A program made the position numbers and the translations under genes. Of a stretch of 64,000 nucleotides of DNA, positions 44,800 to 56,380 are shown piece after piece. Where the stretch lies: assembly GCA_030765065.1 (NCBI GenBank), contig CM060983.1:231155528-231219527 (forward strand). The letters run 5' to 3'. Numbering within the stretch: position 1 is the first letter of the stretch; each line of letters starts with the position of its first letter. Origin of the DNA: Deroplatys truncata (taxonomy: Eukaryota; Arthropoda; Insecta; Mantodea; Mantidae). The notes beneath the pieces were generated by a model. That model was not told the DNA's origin, searched no databases, and worked only from the letters and a program-made list of their open reading frames with translations.

Positions 44800-46075
44800 T
44801 TTTCCCTGCGCTGGGGTCCGTACACGGAAGTACGCCCCTGCAGTCCCGCAGGGGCCATTGCAGGAGCTGCTGACTCCCCACGGCATTGGGTCCCTTTATC
44901 TATGTTCTGGGAGGTGTGACCCTGGGGTGAGACCGGTATGGATAGGCCACTCACCAAGCCGGGGTAACGCCCGGGAAGTCAGAGTCCGAGGTCGGGGACG
45001 GTTGCAATGGTGGAGGATTTCTTTCGCTATGGAGCCTTCTTTCTCCATTATTAATAACAAGCGCCGAAAGGTTTTGGTAACAGAAGTAGCACCACCGACA
45101 TCTGGTTGTTACTTAGTTATTACGCGAACAGAGGAAGGACAAACGTTTGAGAAGGTGAACCCCTTTATAATACAGAAGGGAATTGGCTCTATTGCTGGTC
45201 CGGTTCATTGCTGCACTCGCCTTCGAAACGGTTCATTGTTGGTTCAGAGTAAGTCCGATCAACAAAGTAAGACCTTGTTGCGCGCCACGCATCTCCACGG
45301 TATCCCATTCGTTTGAGAAGCACCGCACCTTGAATTCCTGTCGAGGCGTCGTTACCACCCGTAGCCTGGATGGTATTTCGGACGATGAACTGTCCACTAT
45401 CTTTCTGATCAAAAGGTGACAGCAGTTCATTGAGTGCAGGCTAAACGCGACGGAGTGTTGGTACCCATTCGTACCCTGTTTCTACTTTCGATGGCGTGGA
45501 TCTGCCCACGAGTCTTTCTGCAGGGTACGAACGCATTGCGGTGAGGTCCTATATTCCTGGACCTCTTGTGTTCTAAATGCCAACGTTTTGGGCATACGCA
45601 AATCTCTTGTAAGAGTGCCGTTTCCATCTGTGCCTCATGTAGTCAGACCTCACACGATGGTACCTAAACATCACTTCTTGTCTGTGTTAATTGCAAAGGG
45701 TCTCATTCTGGGTCATTTGCTAACTGTCCGTGGTACTTGGGCGAGAAGCCGATCCAGGAGACCCGGGTAAAGGAAAAACTCCGCTTCGCTGAAGCGCAGG
45801 CGCGTTACCATATGCGCCAACCTGCGCTCCTGCGATCGGATAATTCACTTCTTTGTTTGCTTGCTAGTGTCCCGGAAGATGCCGAAACGATGGAACCTGT
45901 TCATCAGCCCCTTCTGCATTAATTCCAAAGGGTCTCATTCTGCGGCATTTGGACGCGGTATTTAGACGAGAAGGCGATCCAGGAGATCCGGTAAAGGAAA
46001 AGCTATCCTTCGCTGAAGCCCAGAGGTGTTACCATACGCGCCAACCTGCGCTTCCACGACCTGCAAGTGGTTTTC
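44800..46075 (+). pseudogene. Jockey/X-element-like LINE: 5' region and ORF1 (copy A)
   Basis: The 5' leader has a CCCCTGCAGTCCCGCAGGGG palindrome (44835-44854). ORF1 starts at ATG 45029 (MEPSFSIINNKRRKVL), followed by VITRTEEGQTFEKVNPF, LLRATHLHGIP and GVVTTRSLDGISDDEL, which is the RRM-like region of X-element nucleic-acid-binding proteins. CCHC knuckles follow but are partly mutated (QRFGHTQISC, CVNCKGSHSGSFANCP). Several frameshifts break it. The knuckle-end segment is duplicated within the copy (about 45690-45840 and 45905-46070). Confidence 0.7.
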
Positions 46076-46077
46076 CA

Positions 46078-46833
46078 TCAGGCAATATTTTTTCCTTTCA
46101 TGTTAACTTTTAATTTTCTAAGCTTAGCACCCATTCTCTTTTGAACATGCCCTATACATTCTAATTTTGTAATATCAATGTTATCCCCATAAACTTTAGT
46201 TTGTTTTACTCTTTTAAATCCCTTGGAGTCCCCATCTCGTAGGTAATTTACATACCTTACTGCATACTGACTGATAGAGCGATTGAAAATTTCCTGTCCC
46301 CCACTAGAACCCACATAATTAATTGAACAATCTTGCTCCTTACATTCCTTATTACCATGGCATATATTGCAGCTCTTAGAAAGGCAAAATACATCTAACG
46401 CTTTCCCTAAGTCAATGGAAGTAGCTGTTACCACACCATTTAATGATACGTGACCACGTTTTTTGCCATGTTCCGTCAAAGGCAGCAGTCAAATTAATAT
46501 TATATTATTTTCATTCACTGTCTCTTTTACTGCTTTGTTCATAGAATCCAGTGCTACTTCACTGGCGCTTTTTTGCCCCTACATACACAGTTTTTGGAAT
46601 CCTTTCCCATATTAAATGATAAAGACTTTCATTTGGATTTTGGATACGCCCATGCAAACATCTTCTAAGTAGATCATCTTCGTGAAAGACTGACAGATAC
46701 TGAAATTTACCTCCTTCAACAGTATTATGGACTTGCTATAAGAAGGAATGCAAGTAAAAGTATTACAGAAATGAAGCAGGCTATTTGGGCCATATTTTTT
46801 CATAAATTGTCCACTGACAGCAAACCACAACAT
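46078..46833 (-). pseudogene. Mutator-like transposase domain fragment, rearranged
   Basis: The minus frame 46479-46078 reads GHVSLNGVVTATSIDLGKAL, NYVGSSGGQEIFNRSISQYA, VRYVNYLRDGDSKGF and KLECIGHVQKRMGAKLRKLK. These are hallmark blocks of the arthropod Mutator-like transposase domain family (the DGDS/GSSG core and the GHVQKRMG block). A piece of the C-terminal block (DDLLRR-CLHGR then IWERIPKTVYVGAK, 46690-46570, in mixed frames) now lies upstream of this core, so order is inverted relative to the family. Confidence 0.8.
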
Positions 46834-47132
46834 GGTTTGTGTCCTAAGGGAGAAGATTCCTGGTGTGGGTATCAGAAATCACAAATAACAAACCTACCAT
46901 ATAAACACAAACATTCTCTTCCTGAGGAAGTTCTCTTAGCTATAAAACCAGTATTTAGAGAACTTTCTCAGGATGATCTACTTAGAAGATGTTTGCATGG
47001 GCGTACCAAAATCCAAATGACATTTTTCATCATTTAATATGGGAAAGGATTCCAAAAACTGTGTATGTAGGGGCAAAACCTTTGAAAATAGGGGTGTATG
47101 ATAGTGTAATTTGTTTTAATGAAGGATCTGGT
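46771..47132 (+). pseudogene. Mutator-like transposase domain, C-terminal block (inverted copy)
   Basis: The plus strand reads MKQAIWAIFFHKLSTDSKPQ, HGLCPKGEDSWC, YKHKHSLPEEVLLAIKPVFR, DDLLRRCLHGRTK and IWERIPKTVYVGAKPLKIGV. It duplicates in inverted orientation the block at 46690-46570. The frame runs without a stop into LINE ORF1 sequence at about 47133. Confidence 0.8.
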
Positions 47133-47545
47133 TCTTACTTATTCATTACGCGAACAGAGGAAGGACAAACGTTTGAGAAGGTGAACCCTTTTATAATACA
47201 GAAGGGCATTGGCTCTATTGCTGCACTCGCCTTCGAAACGGTTCATTGTTGGTTCAGAGTAAGTCCGATCAACAAAGTAAGACCTTGTTGCGCGCCACGC
47301 ATCTCCACGGGTATCCCATCCGTTTGAGAAGCACCGCACCTTGAATTCCTGTCGAGGCGTCGTTACCACCCGTAGCCTCGATGGTATTTCGGACGATGAA
47401 CTGGTCCACTATCTTTCTGATCAAAATGTGACAGCAGTTCACTGAGTGCAGGCTAAACGCGACGGAGTATTGGTACCCACTCGTACCCTGATTCTCACTT
47501 TCGATGGCGTCGATCTGCCCACGAGTCTTTCAGCAGGGTACGAAC
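47133..47545 (+). pseudogene. Jockey/X-element-like LINE ORF1 fragment (copy B)
   Basis: Same RRM-like segment as copy A (FITRTEEGQTFEKVNPFII, then mixed frames through TFDGVDLPTSLSA). 5' truncated at GGTTCTTACTTATTC. It ends at TTCAGCAGGGTACGAAC, which recurs at 49526, where the same LINE sequence resumes. Confidence 0.75.
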
Positions 47546-47760
47546 TCCTGAATCGCCTTCTCGTCCAAATACCGTGGACAGTCGGCAAATGACGCAGAAT
47601 GAGACCCTTTGCAATTAACGCAGACGGGGGCTGATGAAAAGATACCATCGTGTGAGGGCTGACTATATGAGGCATAGATGGAAACGGCACTCTTACAAGA
47701 GACTTGCGTATGCCCAAAACGTTGGTATTTAGAACAGAGGTCCAGGAACATGGACACCGG
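47546..47760 (-). pseudogene. Inverted LINE ORF1 zinc-knuckle segment
   Basis: The minus strand encodes CSKYQRFGHTQVSCKSAVS, SQPSHDGIFSSAPVCVNCKG and FADCPRYLDEKAIQE. These are the CCHC knuckles of the same LINE family, with one Cys in each of two knuckles changed to Tyr. It is in the opposite orientation to copies B and C. Confidence 0.75.
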
Positions 47761-48065
47761 GAAGTGAATTTCCGCTAAAATATCGATTTTGTGTTTTCTA
47801 TTCTATAAAAAAGTACAATTCCTGAGCTTTAAAAAAATATATAACATGGTATGTTACCCAATTGTAAGCCCTTTAAATTGGCCACTTAAATATGGCGGCG
47901 CAAGGACACGCCCCCCATCTACAACCTCGTGCACAATGAGTTAGAAGGATTCTTTCGTTTAGAATTTCTGAGCGAACCCACCGATTGACATAGGGTAAAT
48001 TTTAGCGCGTGCATTGGACATTCACCTAGTGAGTGCGTGGAAGTGCCTTTCCTTGTCAAAACATA

Positions 48066-48940
48066 ATGAGTGGAGTGAAATAATTTGGTAAACGTAAGTT
48101 TCATGGCAATAAATATGTGAAAAAGAGTGTAGAAAGCGTAAGTAATGCTGCTGAAGCTGGTAGTAGTAAATGTGTCTCTGAGAGCTCGTCTGAAAATAAC
48201 TAAGAAAGCTTCCTGAGCAGAATGATGATTCTTTTCTGGTTATTTCAGAAGTGAATGGAGGTGGTTATGCTATTATTAAGTTGGATTTATTAAGTAATTT
48301 GATCAACAACTGTGCAAAATGCAAGTTTTGTGGAAGTGAATTTGGTATTAAAATAAGTGAAGAGGAAAATAGTAGAAGGGGTTTGGCCTCAAAATTATGT
48401 GCTTTATGTGAGAAATGTGGTACCAAAAGTTATGCTATGACCTCACCATATTTGGGTTCCTGTTTTGAAGTAAATGCCAGGTTAATTTATGCATTGAGCT
48501 GTATTGGTAAAGGGGTAGCTGCAGCTCAGACATTCTGTGCTATAATCCATTTGCCACCACCTCCCACTAAGGCAAAACAATGCCTAGATTTAATTGAAAA
48601 TATGTTCCAAGAATGGGACAAAAAGACTCAGGAAGTTCTCCCTACCCAAACTGTCCTTTAGTTAGAACATTTTTCGTTACGGATTTTCTTAAAAAAATGC
48701 TGTAACAATTTTGTTAGGAATACCTTATGTTGAAGACATTGACAGCACTAAACAAATGGGTATAAAACTGGTCAAAATATGAAGACAGCATTTTTAAAAA
48801 ATTATAGACGTCGACTCTCAGAGGCAAAAAAGCAGCTCAAATAACTTGTGACAAGGCTAGGCCGAAGAAGAAGAAGAAGAAGAGAGGAGCTGAAAATAAC
48901 CACACTGATGACGAATATGGAGCTGGCATGTTCTGAAAAA
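48066..48940 (+). pseudogene. Internally deleted Mutator-like transposase-domain gene (N- and C-terminal parts)
   Basis: The N-terminal part FGKRKFHGNKYVKKS begins after ATG 48066 with an in-frame TAA at 48081. It continues in 48251-48661 as GGYAIIKLDLLSNLINNCAK, RRGLASKLCALCEKCG and LGSCFEVNARLIYALSCIGK. The family's catalytic middle is missing. Near 48810-48938 the frames give NYRRRLSEAKK, RPKKKKKRGAE and end EYGAGMF before a TGA, matching the YGAGxF terminus typical of this family. The missing middle is represented by the separate fragments at 46078-47132. Confidence 0.65.
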
Positions 48941-49525
48941 CTGAGTGAATAAGCAAAAACTGCACTTTCAACTTTCGACTCAATTTCCCGTAACTTCATT
49001 TTTTAACACTTCAGGTACACTTTTCTCAAAAACTATCAAAGCTATTGCCATGCAATTTTTCCTAATGTAGCTAGTGAATTAATCTTTTCTTGGAATATTA
49101 AGTTTAAGATGGATAGAAAAAATAGTAACTGGTAAAAAATATAGGTCATTTGTGTCATTAGATATGCAACATTTTCTTTCCCTTCTCATATTTATGGTAT
49201 CCAAATTTAATTTAGTTCAGGATCTCAAGTTATATGTTAAGTATCACAGGAAAACATGGTGACTGTACAATCAAGCCTAAGGAAGAAAAGTGTACCTGAA
49301 GCATGAGGGATAAACTTTTTGTTAGAAAACATGGTGTGACTTATGCCACTTTTTCATAAATTTTTGGATTTATCCCAAATATTATATACTAGTTAAATAC
49401 AGAAACACTTTTTCTCTAAGACTCCCAAATTTTATTATAAATCAGCAAATTTTAGTAACAAAAACTGAAATTGAATTGTACGCATAACTTGGGTATGGCA
49501 GAAATGCAATCACTTCATGGTGTCC
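48941..49525. other. AT-rich tail of the composite insert
   Basis: No coding signal. It would be the 3' noncoding part of the MULE. Confidence 0.4.
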
Positions 49526-50615
49526 TTCAGCAGGGTACGAACGCATTGGGATGAGGCCCTATATTCCTGGACCTCTGTTCTAAATGCCAAGTTTTGGGCA
49601 TACGCAAGTCTCTTGTAAGAGTGCCATTTCCATCTGTGCCTCATATAGTCAGCCCTCACACGATGGTACCTGTTCATCAGCCCCTGTCTGTGTTAATTGC
49701 AAAGGGTCTCGTTCTGCGTCATTTGCCGACTGTTCGCGGTATTTGGACGAGAAGGCAATCCAGGAGATCCGGGTAAAGGAAAAACTATCCTTCGCTGAAG
49801 CCGGAGGTGTTACCATACGCGCCAACCTGCGCTCCTGATATCGGGTACATTCAGCTCTGTTGTTGCCACGCAAGTACCCCAGAAGGATGCCGAAACTCAG
49901 ACCTGGATCATGACAGCCTTGACCGCAAGTACCACCCGGCCGTCTATCTCTGGCACAGTTATCAAGCCATCTAAATTTGGTCCTAAGGTACTGAGTCACA
50001 AGGCACTGAAGAAATCCAAACAGAAACTTCGTAAGGAAGATTTTCTTAAAGACCCTCCGTGTACGCGCGGAAAGAAAAGTTCACTTTCTCCTCCGCGCAG
50101 GTCGCAGTCCCAGGATGCTCCTGGTACAAGTCGCGCTCAGCGACACCATTCACCCATTGCTACCCAGAACCGAATCTCGGCGCTTGAATCTGTTTCTGGC
50201 ACTGAGCGCGTGGGCCCTCCCTTCGAGGAGTCTATGGAGTCTGAACAACTCCATACCAAAATCCCGAGCCCCAAGATTAAGCAGAAGGTACTTTTGATCC
50301 TCCCTTCTAAGCAGACAGTTTATCCCTTTTATTCATTGGTTATCCTGACCTGGAATTTACGTGGTGTACGATCGCACAGGGCAGAACTGCAACTTTTATT
50401 GCGTTCCCATTCACCTATGGTCGTGTGTTTGCAGGAGACCAAGCTTCGCCCTCACGATCCTTTAATCTCCGAAGGTATACTCCGGTTCGCTACGATCTTG
50501 CACCGGATGAGGGTACTCCTGCTCATGGAGGTGTCATGCTATTAGTGCGTAACGACGTTCATTTTCAGACTCTCACGCTTACGCCGACTTGCAAGCTGTT
50601 GCCGATAGGATTCAA
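49526..50615 (+). pseudogene. Jockey/X-element-like LINE ORF1 3' part and endonuclease start (copy C)
   Basis: Knuckles (FGHTQVSCKS, CVNCKGSRSASFADCSRYL) are followed by a Lys/Ser/Pro-rich linker to about 50330, then the apurinic-type endonuclease start VILTWNLRGVRSHRAELQLL and PMVVCLQETKLRPHDP. ORF1 and ORF2 run together in one frame (49910-50545). Similarity stops near 50615, where minus-strand LINE sequence begins. It is probably the 3' continuation of copy B, separated by the composite insert. Confidence 0.75.
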
Positions 50616-53520
50616 TTTTCCGGGTGGTCAGGCAAGCTGGAGAGTCGACAGGCATAACTGCTCAAAAGGATCTCACGCCTGAAGGACAGCGGAGGCTCTG
50701 CAGCTTCAGCATGAGACTGGGTACTGGGCTGGTTGAAAAGGCACCTGTAGCGACTCTTATCTCACGATGGTAAATGGCATTCTGGCGACGTAACACAGAT
50801 GGACGCGCCGATGAATAGACAATGCACCCGTAATCAAGCTTGGGCCGGACCAAAGAGCGAAACAGACGCAGAGGGACGGTCCGATCAGCTCCCCAGGATG
50901 TGCCACATAAAACACGTAAACGATTAAAAGAACGGTCACTCTTTGCTTTTCAAAAAGAAATGCGCAAAGTCCACCTTAGCTTTTGATCAAAGATCAAAAC
51001 CAAAAATTTCACCTCGAATGCAAATGGAAGACTCTCCGGCCCAAGATGGAGAGAGGGCGAAGGGAAAGCCTTCCGGCGCCATAAATTCACAAGACGGATT
51101 TCTTGGCGGAGAAAGTAAAGCCGTTGGCGTTACTCCAGACGCAGAGACGGCCGATACAGCTTTGCAGACGGCGTTCGAGCAGACAGGTCCGCCGTGAACT
51201 GCAGTAAATGGCAAAATCGTCAACGAAAAGAGACGATGAAATACCAGGTGGAATACACTCAACAATGAGGTTGATAGCAATCGCAAAAAGTGTGACATAG
51301 AGCCCTGCGGTACACTGTTCTCTTGAATAAAACTACTAGATAAAACCAGGTCCACGCGTACACTAAACACGCGATCCGTCATAAACTCCAGAAGAAATTA
51401 GGGAAGACGACCGCGTAAATTTCATGCGTGGAGTGTACGTAAACTGCCGCCTCTCCAAAAGATGCTATACGCTTTCTCCAGGTCAAAAAACACAGCCACT
51501 CTTTGACTCTTCAGAAATCCATTCATAATATGCGTCGACAGAGACACCAGATGGTCGACGGTAGAGCGATGACGACGAAAGGCGCACTGAGCTGTCGTCA
51601 GAAGGTTCTGAGACTCAAGCCACCATGTCAACCGCCCGTTGATCATGCGCTCCACCACCTTGCAAATGCAAATGGTGGGGGAGATAGGGCGGTAGCTGGA
51701 AGGTCATCCTTCCCAGGTTTAAATATAGGGACCATGGTGGCTTCGCGCCAAACTGAAGGGAAAATGCCGTCTTGTCAAATACGGTTATCGACCTGTAAGA
51801 GAAAGCGTTTACTTTCGGCTGAAAGGTTCTTTAACAACAGGACATGAATGTGATCTGGCCCAGGAGCGGAGTGCCTAGAGAAATGAAGAGCGTGCTCCAG
51901 CTCCCTCATTGTGAAAAGTGCATTATCACACTCCATTAGACCACCGAAAACTATAGGTCTCGGAATCCAGCCGGTCTTTGAGAGTGCGAAAGTCGGCGGA
52001 ATAATGATCAGAACTGGAAACCGCCGCAAAGGCAGCACCCAGACTGTTAACAATGGCACCTGGATCCACTATGGTGGCATTGGGAACCTGAAGGCCAGAC
52101 ACAGTACAATACGACACTTTACGGAGACGCAACACAATATATCCCAAACAACAGAGGAAGGCGTGAAGCGATTAAAAGACTCGAAAAAACAGGTCCAGGT
52201 CGCTTTGTTGCTATCCTGAATAATGCGCCTGCCCTGGCGCACGATTGTTTTAAGGTAACCAAATTATGAAGAGTAGGGTGTGGCCGAAACACCCTGAGCG
52301 CAGCTCTACGGGAACGAACACCGTCCCGACAGTCCTCGGTCCACCACGGAACAGTAATACGCTGAGGGGGGAGGACGAAAGGGGAATTGTACATTCGGCG
52401 GCAGATAGCATCGTAGAGTTAAGGTGCTGCACCATTTGGTAAACGTCAGTGAAGGGCTGGTACACAAAAGACACGAGGCTGGAATACAGTCTCCAGTCGG
52501 CTTTTCTGAATTGCCAGGTAGGTGCTCTGGAACGCTGGACGTGGTGAGTCAGAAGAAAAACCATGCAGGCGTAATGATCGCTGGAGTAGGTGTCAGCGAC
52601 GACGTTCCACTGCAGACGACAAGCAAGCTGGATGGAGCAGACGGCAAGGTCCAAGTGAGAGAAGGTAGGCTCATCCGTATTGAGGATGGACAGGTTGAAC
52701 TGAGCAAAAATGTCAGAAAGAAGCGTTCCCCTCGTACAAGCCCTTGGCAAAACCTACAGTGGGTGATCGGTATTAAAATCTCCCAACAGAAGAAACGGTG
52801 TTGGGAGAGCGGACAGGAGATTTCGAAGGTCCGCGCTAGAGAGGAGAGACGATGGAGGTGAATAGACGGAGCAAATAGGAAACGCCGGGTAATTGAAGCC
52901 GAACGGAACAGCTTGCAAGTCGGGCGTAAATGTGAGAACGTCGTTACGCACAAGTGAACGACGTTACGCACAAATAGCATGACACATCCATGAGCAGGAA
53001 TATCCTCATCCGGTGCAAGAGCGTAGCGAACCAGAGTATACCCTCGGAGATCAAAGGGATCGTGAGGGCGAAGCTTGCTCTCCTGCAAACACACGGCCAT
53101 AGGTGAATGGGAACGCAATAAAATTTGCAGTTCCGCCCTATGCGGTCGTACACCATGTAAATTCCAGGTCAGGATAACCACGAAGTAAAGGGATAAACTG
53201 TATACTTAGAAGGGCGGATCAAAATATTATTCTGCTTAACTTTGGGGCTCGGACTTTTTGTATGGAGTTGTTGAGACTCCATTGCTTCGTTGAAGGGAGG
53301 GCCCACGCGCTCAGTGCCAGAAACAGATTCAAGCGCCGAGAATTGGTTCTGGATGGCAATGAGTGTCGAGGTAAAGTCCCAAAAACTTGAGGCGGCGCTG
53401 AACAAACGGCAGGGGTGCCGAGCAAGCGAAAATCAGGAAGATGTACACCACCAAGTGAAGGCATTGAGTTTTCGTAGATGAAAAGCGAAAGCCTAATTTC
53501 AAGCGATGTTATGGCCATCT
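50615..53520 (-). pseudogene. Jockey/X-element-like LINE, ORF1 end through RT C-terminus (copy D)
   Basis: The minus strand runs ORF1 C-terminus (QFSALESVSGTERVGPP) and the endonuclease (VILTWNLHGVRPHRAELQIL, MAVCLQESKLRPHDP). RT segments follow: APGPDHIHVLLLKNL (about 51860), MVERMINGRLTWWLESQ, TVDHLVSLSTHIMNGF, VAVFFDLEKAY (51660-51450) and NSVPQGS (about 51310). The C-terminal block is MVRPKLDYGCIVYSSARPSV (about 50850). The family is the same as copy C. Many frameshifts and a missing YxDD region show it is dead. Confidence 0.8.
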
Positions 53521-55380
53521 ACAGTTGACGCTCGATGTGATCGAGACCATACGAACGATAATATTTAGAAAAGTCGTCAACATACATAGGCATCGGAAGG
53601 TCGCTACGAACACTTGGGATCCCGTTAATGGCTACGGCAAAGATAGCGACACCTGTCGTAGTACACGATTCTCCTGTATCCGCTCTTGGGGCAGCGTGTT
53701 TCAATGCGGAAACGAGAACGGCTAGAGAGAAAGATGCTAGATGACCTCCCATGCTACGTACGGAGCATAGCGCCAAGCAGTGTAATGCGCTTTCTGTAGA
53801 TCAAAGAAGACATCCACGACATGCTGCTTCGGGATAAATGCATTTTGGACATAAGCCAGGTTGTCGACATTAGAGCGATGGCTACGAAATCCGCACTGAA
53901 CATTATTCGTCTCGAGCCATCACACCAACTGAATGTTAATCATATGTTCAAAGGTCTTACACAAACACTCGTCAGACAAATAGGCCGCTAGCTAGAGGGA
54001 AGCGACAGGTCTTCACCGAGTCTAGGGATAAGAATGACAATAACCGCCGGCATAGGGACTGGAACTCCTGCCGACGCCAAATGCTTTGTATATCTCGAGT
54101 AAGAAATATATCGCCCTCAGGTGGAAGATTAAGCAGCAATTGTCGCTGGATTTCATCGAGACCAGGGGAAGCATCCTTGGCTACAGATAGAGAATACGCC
54201 AGCTCGGTAATGGTGAAAGGTGCGCTGTACGACTCACTATAGTCAACGTGATAATCAAGCACCATCCCTCTGCTTTGGTGCGCAGAAAGGAACTATCATA
54301 AGTATCCGTCTGGCTCAAAGTAGCAAAGGAGCTGTTAAGGGCTTCGGCTATACCCGGTTCGCAGGGATAAGCGGTGCCATTTAAGCAAGACCGGGAATGA
54401 TCGCCCGGCGACACCTTCCATACATACGCCCAACTGCTGTCCACACCTGTTGCGCAGAACCACGATGGGAAAGCGAAGAGACATAGAATTCCCAAGACTT
54501 GCATTTGGCATTGCGAAGCACAAAACGTTCCCTTGCCCGAGAACGCTTAAAAGCAACTGAGTTCCCCTGAGTTTGATGTAAATGAAGGACATGCAGGGCA
54601 TGCCAGCGCGCTTATAGGGCCAAACGACTTTCCATAGTACACCAAGGTACAAGAACGTGATTGGGGCGGAAGAATCTCGAGGAATGTTGGAAGCCGCTGC
54701 GAATAAGAGAGAACAAGTAAAATACTCCAACAATTCATCTAACGCGGCAAAACCATTATTGGTGAGATGAATGAGGGAACGAATCCTCCCCAGTCAGCGT
54801 TATAAGTAATCCAGGGAGGAGGGGAAGAAATGCAAGACTGCATAAAGTAACATCCAAGACTGGGTGCTTGGTAGAGGATAAGAAGGTAGGGACACCAATA
54901 TTTAACAAATGTAACCTGGATATATTGCAAATGTCTGCTATAAGGACTCCACGACAATCTTCAGTGTTGGAAACCCAGAATGAATTATTGGCGTTCAAAA
55001 CACAAGTTATGGTGGTGGAGCGGGATCGGGGCTTCACAGAGGAAGCGCGATTACTTGTTCTATGTTGAGGACAATAACGAAGACCTCAGGAGATGACGTC
55101 GATTGGGAACATTGTTGGACGGTTTGGAGGCTGGTGGCGACACTGTTGAAGACGAAGGCAGAGTGCAGGACGTTAGAGAGGCACACGCTGGCAACTCTGT
55201 TTGTGTCGAAGCACTGGTAAATGAAGGAGTGGCACTCCAACAGTGGCAGAAGGAGAGCGGCGAATGGCGGATGAATAACCACTGGTGGTTGCAGGTTGAA
55301 GTTGCACAAAGTTCCACCTTTCTTCAGGAAATTTTAGGTGTTCTTTAACGCGCAGGTCATATATACAGCTTTCGCCCAAA
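53520..55380 (-). pseudogene. Second Jockey-type LINE family, endonuclease to RT (copy E)
   Basis: The minus strand has an endonuclease part (FWVSNTEDCRGVLIADICNI, LLNIGVPTFLSSTKHPVLD, about 55000-54840). The RT part has PFTITELAYSLSVAKDASPG (about 54220) and PMYVDDFSKYYRSY (about 53580, YxDD box). It is truncated 60 bp after the YxDD box, where copy D begins. Its sequence differs enough from copies A-D to be another family. Confidence 0.75.
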
Positions 55381-56317
55381 AACCTGAAGCACTCTCGCGA
55401 ATTTGATGGATGACATCCTCCGCAGTTGAAGTAGTTATTGTCTTTACGTTGGAGTTGTTTATTTATTTAACTTCCACATATGGACGTTAATTTGAAGAAG
55501 ATTGCTTGTTTACGTAATATGCTGCTACGTATGAGAAGCCGATTTGAAGATGTATGTTTGTTGTTACGCTCCAAGTTTAAAAAATATGTTTTAACTTTGT
55601 TATTAAACTGCTTCTATATATAGTATTTATGTTTATGTTTGCCTCGGCTGCATCAGTCTTACTTCACAGACATGTTTCTCTTAATCAGGGGGTGGTGAGA
55701 CAAGAATGTAGGCTTACACAGATTTTAAGTTTAAATTCAGTTCTTTTTATTAATCCTTGACATAAATTAAATAGCACTACACTGATATCAAGAGCTGTGA
55801 GATCTTTTAATACTTGCACTTTGTTAACGCGTATACATAATTTACGATTCACACAAATACGTAATATTTCTTTAGAGAACACATCTTCCATCCGGTCACT
55901 AGCCAGGTCTGCCAGCAACTGAACATATTTCAACCGTCTAAACCCATAAACTTTTGTATTTCAAGTCTCTGATTGGCTAATCCTAGTCCAATTGAATACC
56001 TGCATTTTACTAAAGTTTTTTCTAGCTATTGATTGGCTATTTTTAAACTGTCACAAAATTTATATTATTGTTGCTCTAATCATGACTAGTAGCATTTAAA
56101 ATCTTAAACTTATTATTGCCTGATTGTTACCTTTGTTAGCAACTTTAAACTTATTTTTCTCACTTCTCTTACACTACTAAACTACTTAATGCATTCACAT
56201 AACATTATTGAACATGTTTACAATAATATAAGCATATGCAATGACTGTTACATACATTTTTTTTTACAAATTATTACATACACACTGCTTCAAGGCGGGC
56301 TGTCATTGAATTTACAT

Positions 56318-56318
<1 letters not shown>
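55381..56318. other. No recognisable feature
   Basis: AT-rich. An 82-codon minus ORF (55685-55933) without known motif. Confidence 0.45.

Positions 56319-56380
<62 letters not shown>

Larger units (their letters stand above)
47546..49525. mobile_element. 1.98-kb composite insert (inverted LINE knuckle plus MULE) flanked by 17-bp direct repeat
   Basis: TTCAGCAGGGTACGAAC lies at 47529-47545 and 49526-49542. LINE ORF1 is interrupted exactly between them. Inside are an inverted LINE knuckle segment (47760-47546) and an internally deleted Mutator-like gene (about 47765-48940). Terminal inverted repeats were not recognised. Confidence 0.6.

Noticed and set aside
44397-44957. 186-codon minus ORF
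   Set aside because: It is the antisense of SINE S1 and the LINE leader. The same kind of frame appears over the other S1 copy.
49526-53520. Twin-priming inversion of a single LINE insertion
   Set aside because: The plus and minus parts overlap in content (both have ORF1 end and endonuclease start), whereas twin priming gives non-overlapping parts.
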